Assembly: GCA_036346375.1 (NCBI GenBank)
Contig: JAYEVE010000739.1
Coordinates: forward strand, 248,001 to 312,000
Length of the DNA stretch: 64,000 nucleotides
Origin: Guadua angustifolia
Lineage: Eukaryota > Streptophyta > Magnoliopsida > Poales > Poaceae
Direction of reading: 5' to 3'
This document shows, in pieces, positions 46,609 through 58,246 of this stretch. The first letter of the stretch is position 1. Each line of letters begins with the position of its first letter. The notes under the pieces were generated by a model, which saw only the letters and a program-made list of their open reading frames with translations, was not told the origin of the DNA and did not search any database. Both the position numbers and the translations under genes were made by a program.

Positions 46609-48573
46609 TGGAATCTCGACCCCAAGATTCGGACTGGCTAGAGAATAGGTGGGGAAACTCGGACTTCAGATCCTCTTCTCGCTCCCAAGTTTCTTCCTCT
46701 TCAGAATGGTTGCTCCACTGGACCTTGCAGAAACGGATGATCTTGCTTCTCGTGATGCGCTCAACAACATCCAAAATCTTCACTGGCTGCTCCTTGTAGG
46801 TGAAATCCTCTTGCAAATCGATGGCTTCCAACGGCATCTGCTCTTCTGGCACTCGCAAACATTTCTTCAATGGTGACACGTGGAATACATCATGGATTCC
46901 AGCGAACGACTGAGGCAACTCGAGCATGTAAACAACTTCGCTTCGTTCCAAGACTTTGAACGGTCCCACATATCTAGGGGCAAGCTTTCCTTTTACTTGA
47001 AATCTCTTAACTCCTTTTAGAGGGGTGACTCTGAGATACACATACTCATTGGGCTCGAAACTCAAATCTCGGTGACGATTATCTGCATAACTCTTCTGTC
47101 TACTTTGAGCTATCTTTAACTTGTCTCTGATTAACTGCACTTGCTCTTCAGCTTCTTGCAATATGGCAGGACCAAATAACTGTCTTTCTCCGATCTCCTT
47201 CCAATTGAGAGGGGTTCTGCACTTTCTTCCGTATAAGGCTTCGAAAGGAGACATTTCCAGACTAGCTTGATAGCTATTATTGTAAGAGAATTCTGCATAT
47301 GGCAAACACTTGTCCCACTTGGCACTATAGGTTAAGGCACAGGCTCTTAGCATATCCTCAAGAATCTGATTCACTCGCTCTGTCTGTCCATCGGTTTGAG
47401 GGTGATAGGCAGTACTGAACCTGAGATGAGTTCCCATAGCTTCATGCAAACTCTGCCAAAAACGAGAGGTAAATTGAGATCCTCTATCGGAGACAATCTT
47501 CTTAGGCACTCCAGGAAGACTGACAATCCTTGACATATATAATTCTGCCAAATTATCTCCGGTGTAGGTAGTCTTAACTGGAATAAAGTGAACTACCTTA
47601 GTCAATCGATCCACTATTACCCAGATCGAATCATAACCTGCTTGGGTCTTAGGAAGTCCGGTAATAAAATCCATACCAATTTCTTCCCACTTCCACTCAA
47701 GAATCTTCGATGGTGAAGCAATCCTGCTTGGTCTCGATGCTCGACTTTGACCTTCAGCGAGACATCACAAAGAGCAACATATTCTGCAATCTCACGCTTC
47801 ATACTAGGCCACCAATACCTCTCCTTGAGATCTTGATACATCTTGGTACTTCTAGGGTGGATGGAGTACAAAGTCTCATGTGCTTCTTTGAGTAACAACT
47901 CCTTGAGCTTTTTCTGGTCAGGTACACAAATACGACTCTCATACCAGACAGTACCTTTTTCATCCTCAGTGAAACCTGGGGCTTTTCCTTTCTTCATATT
48001 ACTCTTGATCTCTTTGATATCAGCATCATCAACTTTGGCTTCTCGAATCTGATCTTCCAATGTTGGACGCACTTTCAAAGTAGCCAAGTATCCTTCTTGA
48101 ATCACTTCCAGATTGAGCTTCTGAAATTCCTCATAGAGAGCTGGCTGACTTTCTTTAATCATCATGGTATTACAGTAGCTCTTTCTACTCAAAGCATCAG
48201 CTACGACATTGGCCTTGCCTGGATGATAATGAATTCCAATGTCATAGTCCTTGATCAACTCCAACCATCTTCTTTGCCTCATATTAAGATCGACTTGGGT
48301 AAAAATGTACTTCAAGCTCTTGTGATCCGTATAAACCTCACAGCGATTACTAATGAGATAATGGCGCCAAATCTTTAAAGCATGCACTACGGCAGCTAAT
48401 TCCAAATCATGGGTCGGATAGTTGACTTCGTGTGGCCTTAGTTGACGCGAAGCATATGCCACAACCTTCTTATCTTGCATCAACACACAACCGAGTCCTT
48501 GACGGGATGCATCACAGAATATCTCAAAATCCTTTCTGATATCTGGCAGAATAAGCACTGGGGCAGTTGTCAA
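46604..48573 (-). pseudogene. RNase H, integrase and chromodomain of element D, frameshifted
   Basis: RNase H: FEIFCDASRQGLGCVLMQDK, HDLELAAVVHALKIWRHYL and YTDHKSLKYIF carry the Asp-Glu-Asp set, then GKANVVADALSR. Integrase zinc finger: HETLYSIHPRSTKMYQDLKERYWW, with ALCDVS where CxxC is expected, so one Cys is lost. A frame change near 47720 leads to the core MDFITGLPKTQAGYDSIW, IVSDRGSQFTSRFWQ and AYHPQTDGQTERVNQ, then FEALYGRKCRTPLNW. The C-terminus contains FHVSPLKKCL and a chromodomain (IIRFCKVQWSNH, ETWEREEDLKSEFPHLF), which defines chromoviruses and is thought to guide insertion into heterochromatin. Confidence 0.95.
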
Positions 48574-48588
48574 GCACTTCTTTAGCTC

Positions 48589-49956
48589 TTAGAAACTTCG
48601 CTCACACTCTGATGTCCAAACAAATTTCTTCTCCTTTTTCAAAAGCTGAGTTAGCGGTCTAGCTTTTTTGGAAAAACCTTCTATGAAACGGCAATAATAT
48701 CCCGCCATTCCAAGAAAACTTCTGACTTGGGTTACCGTCTTGGGCGACTCCCAATTGAGCACATCTCGTACTTTACCAGGGTCAACAGCGACGCCTTCCG
48801 CTGATATGACATGTCCTAGGAAAGCAACTTCCTTCATCCAAAACTCACATTTACTGAACTTGGCATAGAGTTGATTTTCTCTTAGCTTTGTCAATACTTT
48901 CCGCAAGTGATCCTCATGTTCTTCCTCACTCTTGGAGTAGACCAGAATGTCATTAATAAAGACAACGACAAACTTGTCTAGATATTCCATAAATACTTTA
49001 TTCATCAGGGTCATGAAATAGGCGGGGGCATTGGTCAAACCAAAAGACATTACGGTACACTCATACTGTCCATACCGAGTCACAAAAGCTGTTTTGGGGA
49101 TATCCTCTTTACGAATCTTCATCTGATGGTAACCTGACCTCAAGTCAATTTTTGAAAACACTCCTGCTCCTTGAAACTGGTCAAACAAATCATCAATTCT
49201 TGGCAGTGGGTACTTATTCTTGATGGTGACTTCATTGAGAGCACGATAATCCACACACATCCTCTGAGTTCCATCCTTCTTTTCAACTAGAAGAACTGGG
49301 GCTCCCCATGGCGAAGAACTTGGTCTAACAAAACCTTGATCTTGCAGCTCTTTAATCTGTCTCTTCACTTCAGCTAACTCATTAGCAGGCATCCTGTACG
49401 GTCTCTTGCAAATGGGTGGCGTTCCAGGAACTAGCTCAATCAAGAATTCTATATCTCTATCTGGTGGCATCCCGGGCAACTCATCTGGAAACACATCAGG
49501 AAAATATCTGGCAATTGGCACATCTTCCAAATTTATTCCTTTGGCACTACAAACTTTTATCCCTTCGGTTTGATCTGCGACAGCTTGAAATTTTAACTTA
49601 GTTCCATCTGAACTGGTTAATGTAATCTCTCTGCTTCCACAATCTAGAACTGCTTGGTTCTTGGAGAGCCAATCCATTCCTAGGATCACATCTAGGGACT
49701 TGGTGTCTAGGACAATGAGGTTGGCTAGGAATTCTACCCCTCCGATTAATATCTTAACTTCAGGGCAGCCTTGGTTCGTACTCAAATCCGAACCAGGTGA
49801 TTGCACCAATAAAACAGTCTTAAGAGACATTGTTTTTAACTGATGATTTGCAGCAAAACTCCAAGAAACAAATGAATGCGTAGCTCCAGAATCAAATAAA
49901 ACCATGGCAGATACTGAGTTGACTAGGAGCTTACCTAGGATGACGTCTGGTGCAGC
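48589..49956 (-). pseudogene. Protease and reverse transcriptase of element D
   Basis: Protease: AMVLFDSGATHSFVSWSF holds an intact Asp-Ser-Gly, followed by LDVILGMDWLSKNQAVLDC. RT: PYRMPANELAEVKRQIKELQ, RMCVDYRALNEVTIKNKYPL, FSKIDLRSGYHQMKIR, SFGLTNAPAYFM. At the catalytic site VVFINDILVYS the first Asp of the pair is Asn (codon AAT at 48954-48952), so this RT should be inactive. HVISAEGVAVDPGKV and SFLGMAGYYCRFIEGFSK follow. A stop at 48591-48589 separates RT from RNase H, and another at 49957 separates protease from gag. Confidence 0.95.
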
Positions 49957-51171
49957 CTAGGCATCCTCAGTGGTAACATGATTCACACGACCTCTTCCAA
50001 TAGGCGGTGGAATCCTAGTAGCTTGATTTGAAGTCTGAGACGCTCCACGTCCTACTCCTGGTGCGGGAGTCCTAGCTGGTGTCGATCCCAGGTTGAAATG
50101 AATTAGCGTCACAGCTTGCTTCCTGGGGCAACTATTTGCATAATGACCATGCTCATTGCAGCTGAAACAAGTGACTATTGCAGCTGGATTACTGGTCTTC
50201 TGAGGTGGATTGCTGTTGGTACTGAAGTTGGGGTTGCCTGAAGGAGTTGGGCGAGGCGCTGGTGCAGGTGTCCTGAATGCCGATGGAGGAGTGAAACGAG
50301 CAGGCTGCTGAGCATTGGTCCTGGCTCTCTGCGGATGATTCTGATGAGCTCCATGCTGCATCATTTTCTCTTATGATTCCTCTAATTCACGACGAGATTC
50401 TTCAATGAGCATAGCTTTGTCCACCAAGTGCTGGAAATCTGCATAGTCATTGCCAACAACTTGCACCTTTAATCCTGGGTTGAGCCCACGCTTGAACTTC
50501 TTCTGGCGTGCATCATCTGAGGCTACATCTTCTGGAGCGTAGCGAGCGAGTTGAGTGAACTTATTGAGATATTCACTCACAGACATTCCTTCTTGCTTGA
50601 GCTCCCTGAACTCATTCTTCTTCATTTCTACATTTCCATCAGGAATGTGGGAGTGGCGAAAAGCAGTAGAAAACTCTTCCCAACAGATAGTCTGAGGGTC
50701 ATCATAGGCGGCAATATAGTTTTCCCACCATTCAGCGGCCGTACCCTCTAACTGATGAGCGGCATATAGAACCTTCTCATGGTCTGTACACTGAGCAATG
50801 GCAAGCTTCTTCTCAATGGAGCGAATCCAATCATCCGCGTCCAAGGGTTCTGAAGAATTGGAGAAGGTAAGTGGACGAGTCCTCGTAAATTCTGCCAGCT
50901 TGGACTGCGGACGAGCCTGGGGAGGTACAAGCGCAGCTTGATTCTCGCTTTGGTTTAACAAGTTGGCTAGAGCAAGCTGCGATGCTCGTTCTGTTGATTC
51001 ATCATGTTGCTCATATTCGCATCATTGTATTCATGAGTTGGGTATCGCCGCTAGAAAATGTCCCATGTTTCGATCCGTCACTACAGAGTTGGTGGGCGTG
51101 GGTTGGCACTGCATCGCATTAGCATTGGCATCCACTAGCGGATCGCGATGGCTCGAAGCAGTGTCAACCAT
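49957..51171 (-). pseudogene. Gag of element D, broken
   Basis: The expected start, by comparison with the partial copy, is the ATG at 51171 (MVDTASSHRD), but many small indels between 51170 and 50960 destroy the N-terminal frame. From 50961 the core is open: DADDWIRSIEKKLAIAQC, HQLEGTAAEWWENYIAAYDD, SVSEYLNKFTQLARYAP and DARQKKFKRGLNPGLKV. A stop near 50370 interrupts before MMQHGAHQNHPQRAR. The zinc knuckle CFSCNEHGHYANSCPRK (CCHC) is intact near 50150. The C-terminus ends NHVTTEDA at a stop. Confidence 0.9.
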
Positions 51172-51737
51172 CGTGACGCAGACACAAGGGTTTAATAGGT
51201 AAGAGGGAAAAGCAATAGACAAGTGGTAAGGTCTTCTAGGGAAGAAGGTAATACCCAAGGACAAAGGCCAACCAAGGGCATAGCCGAAAAGGCTACAAAA
51301 GAAAGAGCCAATTCAAGCTTTTCAACTAAGGTATGGTTGTAACACCATGCTGGAGGCAAGTGTACAACACACCTGGCACACAAGCAACGAAAATCCTAGT
51401 ATACGCAGACTAGACGTACCTAAACTGAAAAGAAATAGCATGCTCAAACTCATAGAGCACCACAAACCTATCCTATATGGTAGTCTTTTCGGACATACTC
51501 TTTGACGGCTTGATCACTGCCTCCCTTGCTTTGATTCCTTGCAGATGGCTTGGGGTTTGAGAAGTTTCATGAGATATGGTCAATTTAAATTTTTAAAGCA
51601 ATGTTTCAGCAAAGGAGAGGAAAAAAACCTAAGAATAAGATAAGAGGAGACAAACTATTAAATACCAATATTTTGGTTTGATTTAGAAAATAATTTTGAA
51701 GACCATGCTAACTAAGAGAGCGACCTACAGGCAATAT
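51172..51737 (-). other. Leader of element D between primer site and gag
   Basis: About 570 bases without a gene. The sequence is repeated at 43262-43827 with high similarity. Confidence 0.75.
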
Positions 51738-51750
51738 GGCTCTGATACCA
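51738..51750 (-). other. Primer binding site of element D (initiator Met tRNA)
   Basis: The minus strand reads TGGTATCAGAGCC four bases after the LTR end ..CGGGTCCCGACA. The same site occurs at 43840-43828. Confidence 0.9.
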
Positions 51751-51754
51751 TCTC

Positions 51755-54700
51755 TGTCGGGACCCGGATATGCAAATCCGAAACCCTCTGTGTATATTGC
51801 ACTAGTCTAGGATCACGCTAGTGCACACAGTGGAAACATAGATGACATATCATTCCATACATCGAAATAACTAAGAAGAAGCTAATTATTATTGGATAAA
51901 GCAAGTGACCTTATGGTCAAGGTTTATACACCAATGCCTCTTGGCTTAAGAATCAAGTGAAACTGTTGCAGCGGAAACATAATAACTTAGGCCATTCGAC
52001 ATGCCACAGGCAATCGTCTGGGGAACACCTTCCTAGTCCACGTAGTCTTCATAGTATTCCTCCTCTTGATATTCATTACCCGGTTCTTCCTCAGCAACTG
52101 AACAACAGGGGCATAAAGCTGTGAGTACAAATCGTACTCAACAAGCCGTAGGGAAATGATGCAATATATTCATGCACGGCTTGACAAAGGATAGTCATAT
52201 GGTTCATTTGTAGAAAGCAATATCTTGAATTTAAATACAATAAATAGATTGAAGGCAGATTGATAAAACAATAATAAATAACTGGTAAATCAATGGTAGA
52301 CAACATGAACAGAATGGCGAGGCTTCACCCTACGTCATTCAAAACAAGTATCAACCACACAATTCAACAGTATAGCTTGAGACAACAAAAACAACAGTGA
52401 ACTCCCCGTTCACATCTCGACAATTCCACATTTCATGAAACACTCTATACCCCGTGTGAAATTCCCGGGCTTGTCCATGACCGCGGACACGGCTATTCGA
52501 ATAGTTTTACACTCTGCAGAGGTTGTACAGCTTTACCCACAAGACATGAATATCTCTTAGTGCAATCGATATTAACACACTTTCTTTGTTGTGTCGCAGA
52601 GATATCATGACAAAGCCTTTACAATGCACATCTAAATTCGGTACTACCCTCTAAGGTTTCGCCCCTCGGGGCCCCCTCTTGAGCCATGTGAATCTACCTG
52701 TCCATCCCGGAACCCACACATCGAATTGGCAGTACTCAAGAGTAAACAATGCAAATTAATCAGCTAGGTTTGTCCCACACCAGACTTGTGGTTGCACAGT
52801 TAGGCCTAGTTCAATGGCGCACAAGATTAAGTCCTTAAGTTATCTCAAGCAAGACAGCCATATCCCAATGTGCTAGACAGCACCCCCTTTACTGCACGAT
52901 CACTTGCCTAAGGGAAAATATTTTGTTCAACCAAGACCAATGGTGTCCCCTGCCATGGTACAACAAGTTTTACCACAGTGGTCGTCAACCACAATTCAAT
53001 ATCTCATTAGGTCAAGATTAACATTAGTTCACAGGTGATATGAAACCCAACGTACGACTAAGCAGGTCTAAGCATTAGCTACGTTAACCCAATGTTGGTA
53101 TTATGATTATGTCCAACTAGTAATGTTCCAATCTAAGGTTAAAAATGGATACATGGCATTTCAATAATCAAGGTGGCATACTGGCAATCAGGTGAATAGC
53201 TACTCCCTCAACTAGCATTGATACACAAATAGCATTCAATTGTATGAAACAAATTAATTTTGCAATCATGGGTTCAATATGATCAAAGGACTACGACTTG
53301 CCTTGCTGATCAAGCGCTGAATCTTGGTCTTCAAAGTCAACGTTCACTCCTTGGGGTTCGCGTCTACCAGAAAATACAGCAATGAAACCAAATAAATACA
53401 AAATAGAGACATAAACAAACTCAAACTGAAAATAAATAGTTCTGGAAGATAGATCTTGATTTTACAAAAATTTAGAAATTTGAATCGGCTCAATCCGAGT
53501 TCGTGAGAAAGAACGGGATTTTTGAAGTTTCGACGGAAATGACAAACAGCACTCGGGCTACAGTACCACTTGGTGCTACAGTAACCACACGGTGTTACAG
53601 TAACCACTCGTCGCATCTGATGCCACTTTGTGCTACAAGATGCTCGGTTAAGCTGTTTCGCTGGCAGCGTTTGGACGAGACAAAGAGGGCTATAGGTGAT
53701 ATTTGCGTAAGAGAGGAAAAGGATGGAGAGGTTGGGGAAAGTGAGCACCAGAAAGATCTCGACGACATGAATACAACGGTGGTGCCGGAATTTGCAGAAG
53801 ACGACCAGAGAGCCTGCAATCGACGCCGGAAGCGACGAACAACCCGACTAACAAACTCGAAATTCAGAGTCAATCTGCAATGAAAATCAAATCCGATTGA
53901 ATGGTTGTGATCATGGAAGCAAGGGGCACAATGTGACGCGGTTGGTTTGCCTGGAAACTCATCGGAGCAAAAGATGGCTCGCCGGTGTCTTTGGAGGACG
54001 CCGGGCGTACGGTTTTCTCGAGTTTTCGGATGGGAAATAACACTGGATCAATGGGGCAAGGCGAGCACGGTGTAGAGGACAGCAAGAAGAAACTTTTGAG
54101 TACTCGCATGTCCGGAGAGGTGAAGAAACGCCCGAGGTAATGACCAAGCAATAATTGGTCATTAACGATTAATTGCGTCCGTTTCGCTTGGATTAAAGAT
54201 GGGTAACGGTAGGGCATTTGATATTCATTACGACGCCGTCGCGATGCTTTAGATTTCATTTGATTCGGACAATCATGGAGGAAGATATACGGATTTGAAG
54301 TTGGAGCTAAAACTTGGAAAATCTGTTCATGCCGCTGACGGAAGGTTGAAGACGATGAATAGTGCCAATTTTAGAGCGCACGAGATAAAATAGATAACAA
54401 GACCTAAAAATATCGAAAAAAATCCTAAAAATCCTAAAGAATAAGGTGAAACCCAATAAAATTGGTTTCACTATTTTTGGATGAACTTTGGAATTTAGAT
54501 TATTTCAGAATGAAAATAATGGATTTGATGAAAGCGCGAAAGATAAAATACCAGAGAGATTCTAAAAATCTTGGAACAATTTCTAAAATTATTTTAGAAT
54601 ATTTGGAACCTAATTCAATGGGTTTCAAGGTTTTTGGAGCATTTTAAAACTCGGGTGAAATTTCGAATAAGGACCGGAATTGAGAATTTTACTTTGCGGA

Positions 54701-54833
54701 CAATAAAGGATTGAACTTTAATTTCAGAAGGATATGGATGCCAGGTTAATTAGAACACCAAGGAAAATCTAAATTTTGAATTTAATTAATTTAAATTAAC
54801 TTTAGGCAAAAGACCGAAATTAGGGATGTTACA
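51755..54833 (-). repeat. 5' LTR of element D (3079 bp)
   Basis: It matches 43845-46592, with 274 extra bases at 52944-53217 and about 46 extra bases near 54038-54083. Its start is TGTCGGGACCCGG and its end TTACA at 54833 on the plus strand, directly next to integrase sequence of element A. Minus-strand frames in the LTR repeat in both copies and show no protein motif. Confidence 0.9.
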
Positions 54834-55800
54834 TCCGCACAACAAATTCATCAACTGAGTTGGCTCCCATCTATGTGCGAGAAGTGGTGAGACTTCATGG
54901 TGTGCCTAAGACGATCATTTCTGGTCGTGATGCCAAATTTGTCTACAAGTTTTGGGAAAGTCTGCAAAATGCTTTGGGCACTCAACTTCACCTTAGCATC
55001 GCTTTCCATCCACAAACAGATAGGCAATCTAAGCGTACCATTCAAATTCTGGAGGATATGCTTAGAGCTTCTATTCTATCATGGAAAGGCAGTTGGGGGG
55101 ATCACCTGGCTCTTGCTGAATTTGCTTACAACAACAGCTATCAAGCAAGTATTAGGGCCGCTCCGTTCGAGGTGTTGTATGGACGGAAGTGCAGGTCACC
55201 CCAATAATGGGATGCAGTAGGGGAAAGAGCAATTCTTGGATTAGATTGGGTTCAGCAAATTGTTGATCAAGTGGCTGAGGTGAGGCAAAACCTTCTAGCA
55301 GCTCAGAGTCGACAGAAAAGCTATGCTGATGTGAGGAGGCGAGAATTGGAGTTCGAGATGGGGGACATTGTGCTTCTAAGGGTGTCTCCCACCAAGGGTG
55401 TGGTTCGATTTGGCTCTAAGGGGAAGCTTAGCCCGAGGTATGTCGGCCCTTTTCCCATTGTTGCCCGAGTGGGAAAAGTGGCCTACCGGTTAAAGCTTCC
55501 TGAATCAATGCAAGGAGTGCATAATGTCTTTCATGTATCCTTGTTGAGGAAATATCTGCATGATCCAAATCTAATTGTTCCGCTTGAGCCATTGGTGATT
55601 GATGAAAATCTCACCTGAGTCCCGCCCAGTGCAAATTTTGGGAAAATCTTAGAAGATGCTAAAAAATAAAACCTTGAAATTTGTCAAAGTTTTATGGTCT
55701 CATCAATCTAAAAGGGAGGCAACATGGGAACTGGAGTCTCGCATGCGTGAGAATTACCCAGAATTATTCTCCTCAGGTATGAGCCATGAGTTAACCCTTC
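54834..55800 (+). pseudogene. Integrase core and chromodomain of element A
   Basis: The piece begins within the integrase core: APIYVREVVRLHGVPKTIIS, then GRDAKFVYKFWESL (GRDAK in place of DRD/DRGSQF), AFHPQTDRQSKRTIQI (Glu to Lys at the third catalytic position, SKRT for SERT) and FAYNNSYQASI. A stop after GRKCRSPQ (55205) is followed by AEVRQNLLAAQSRQKSYADV, KGKLSPRYVGPFPIV and VFHVSLLRKYL. After a stop at 55616 the chromodomain is readable in another frame: LKFVKVLWSHQSKREATWEL and RENYPELFSS. The first catalytic Asp and the zinc finger were lost with the D junction. Confidence 0.9.
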
Positions 55801-55856
55801 TCTTGCCTTGGTGAGTTTGTAGCAGGTATTCTTAGAATTCGGGGTCAAATTTCGTT

Positions 55857-55867
55857 AAGGAGGGAGA
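55857..55867 (+). other. Polypurine tract of element A
   Basis: AAGGAGGGAGA follows AATTCGGGGTCAAATTTCGTT and lies directly before the 3' LTR at 55869. Confidence 0.85.
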
Positions 55868-55868
55868 T

Positions 55869-58246
55869 TATAGTAGTGCAGTTCTCCTAGGGAGGGATAA
55901 AACCTGTTTTCCTAGTATGGAAGATTTCGGGTTTGGATCAGGCTCTAGGGATGCTGAGCTCTTTGTTTGAACCTGTTGGGAGGAATTTTGTGACTTACTC
56001 CCTTTCCCAACCCCAAATCACCTTCACTCCCCCCCACTTTTTCTTTTTCTTTTCTCCCCCTCCTATTTCCCTTGCGCCTCCCCCTCCTAGCCGAATCCTT
56101 GGGCTGGCTCTTCTCCATTCATGGCAGCACCTAGGATACTCCTACCTAGTTGAAGCTCAGCCCTGGCTCCCTCCCTGGCCGGCGCCCAAGCCTTGCCTTC
56201 CTCCTGGCCATGCTCCCCTCCCATTTCATCTCCTTTGCCGAGTGCTCCTTTCCACCCTGTTGTTGGTAGAGGTGAGCTTGGTATTTCTATTTTAGATGGC
56301 TGGGTGTTCTTGCATGTGGGTATTCTTGGAGTTCTTGCTAGGGTTCTTCAAGGTGGAGTGGAGTTTAGTTGGGGATTTGGGGGGAATTGATCTGTTTTGG
56401 TTGTTCTCAGTTTGGGGCAGATATGAGCTCCTGTTAGGGCTGGATTTTTTAGTAATTTAGAGGCCGAATTAGAATTTTTAATTTCCTAAAAAGTTGTGGG
56501 AAATTTCGTGTAGATTGTGAAAATATCATCATTTACTTGATTCCATTCAGTATAACACTTTTTATGAGTTAAACACTACATGCTATTTTGAAGTAACTAA
56601 AATTTGGGGCTGAAACTTAATCTGTTGTTTAGAAATATTTAGATGCCGAATTAGAATTTTCAAATTTTTGGAAAGTTGTGAAAAAATTTGTGTAGATTGT
56701 GAAAATGTCATCATTTACTTGATTCCATTCAGTATAGCACTTTTTATGAGTAAAATACTGCATGATGTTCTGAAGTTACTGAAATTTGGGCTGAAACTTA
56801 ATCTGTTGTTCAGAAATATTTAGAGGCCGAATTTGAATTTTCAATTGCCTGGAAAGTTGTGGGAAATTTTCGTGTACATTGTGAAAATGTCATCATTTAC
56901 TTGATTCCATTCAGTATAGTACTTTTTATGTGTTAAACATTGCATGCTATTTTGAAGTAACTGAAATTTGGGGCTGAAACTTAATCTATTGTTTAGGTAT
57001 ATTTAGAGGCCGAATTAGAATTTACAATTACCTGGAAAGTTATTGGAAATCTCGAGTAGATCACTAAACTGCCATTGTTTGCATGTTTCTGACTCGTATT
57101 TCAATTGTTATGACAAAAACACTACATGTTGTACTAAGGTTGCTGAAAATGGGGGCAGATTTAGTTTTGGGGGTGTGATTTCACTTGTAAGGCTTAGAGT
57201 TGCATGTTAATTGTTGGTTGTGTTGTCTTAGACATGAATTTGTGAAATGATATGATGCAGATGGAGTAGCCTCGGGGGTGGTTTCATGGGAAATGGTTGT
57301 TTTAAAATTATTACTTGCATCAATACTGCTATGTTATATCTCGATGATTCATGACATTTCAAAGTTTTAGCTATTCTTGTCATGTCACTTGCATTCATAA
57401 CATGAATTGATTTTGAGCCCGGTCGGTGAGAAAGTCATACGGGGACGTATGTCTAATCCGGTGTGCTCCTGTAAAGCCCTACCTCATAGTCCCATCCACA
57501 GGGATGGATGGGAGCGAGACAGTAAGAGTAGGCCCCTCCACAGGGATGGAAGGGAAAAGAAGGGTGTAGCACCGATGGGTGTGCATCCCTACTATACCGG
57601 CATAGTATTGAAAGAGAGGATTTGTTGAGCATACATGCATTGTTGCATCACATGAGCGAATTACTGGGGTAAATCATTGTTGGAAATCCTCAAATGCATG
57701 TACAGAAAGAATGTGATATTTTATAAGGGAATACTGTTTCTAAGCTCATTTTTGCTCGTTATATTTTGTTGAGTTTTATGAGCTCACGCTTGTGTGTTTA
57801 TGACTTTTTCTAGGTGCTTTGAAGACGACATGTGGGGGCGAGACTTAGCTTCACTTCCACTCACTTTCACACCTCCCATGAATTATAACCTGCAGAACTT
57901 TCTCCTTTTGTGCTACTTTGGAAATTAGTAATGGAACTTGTGTTAGTGTACTTGTGGTTGGTCTAAGCTATGGTTGTTGGATCCTTTTGTTCGTAGCAGA
58001 GGTTGTAAGTAAGTTCTATGTTGTTCCTCTAGCTGCTTATGTAGATGAATGTTAAACTTGTGGTGTGGTGGTATTTTGGACTGAGTTCTCGTATCACTTT
58101 ACTTGATTTCATCCTCCTAGTATGTCTCGTAGTTGTATTATGTATTTATTGATGTTATCTTGTTAGTTGTTACCCTTGTCTGCTGAGTAGATGACCCTAA
58201 TTCTAGAGAGGTCATGCTGAAATTTTGTGAAATTTTGAGGTCATAG
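55869..58246 (+). repeat. 3' LTR of element A, truncated at its end
   Basis: It matches 26858-29280 from TATAGTAGTGCAG (start base changed from TGTAG) to TTTTGAGGTCATAG. The last ~60 bases, including the TTACA end, are missing. It lacks ~64 bases near 57280 that the 5' LTR has. Four tandem repeats lie within it. Confidence 0.9.
56457..57140 (+). repeat. Four ~182 bp tandem repeats inside the 3' LTR of A
   Basis: GAGGCC (or GATGCC) starts at 56460, 56642, 56823 and 57006, steps of 182, 181 and 183. The copy number equals that of the 5' LTR, as expected if both came from one reverse transcription. Confidence 0.85.

Larger units (their letters stand above)
42410..54833 (-). mobile_element. Element D: chromovirus (Tekay/Del-type), LTR-gag-pol-LTR plus a second partial internal region
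   Basis: On the minus strand: 5' LTR 54833-51755, primer site, gag from 51171, protease, RT, RNase H, integrase with chromodomain to 46604, polypurine tract, 3' LTR 46592-43845. A second primer site, leader and gag then run to 42410. The final part repeats 51754-50310 and is not expected after a 3' LTR, so two copies were probably joined through a shared LTR. No target duplication is seen: TCCGC follows at 54834 and the left border lies in duplicated sequence. Confidence 0.85.
26858..58246 (+). mobile_element. Element A: chromovirus (Tekay/Del-type) LTR retrotransposon, interrupted by B and D
   Basis: 5' LTR 26858-29337, primer site 29340, gag (partly inverted) 29654-30720, protease/RT 30725-31606 and 41947-42405, integrase and chromodomain 54834-55800, polypurine tract 55857, 3' LTR 55869-58246. 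The pieces join in order on the plus strand. The reading across B is exact because B's target duplication lies in the RT codons for the KIDLHSGY region. Between RT and the integrase core about 1 kb of A is missing at the D insertion. No target duplication is evident for A because the 3' LTR lacks its last bases. Confidence 0.85.

Noticed and set aside
43845..54833. D as a simple complete element with a target duplication
   Set aside because: The pentamer after 54833 (TCCGC) is not found before 43845, where another primer site and gag follow instead.
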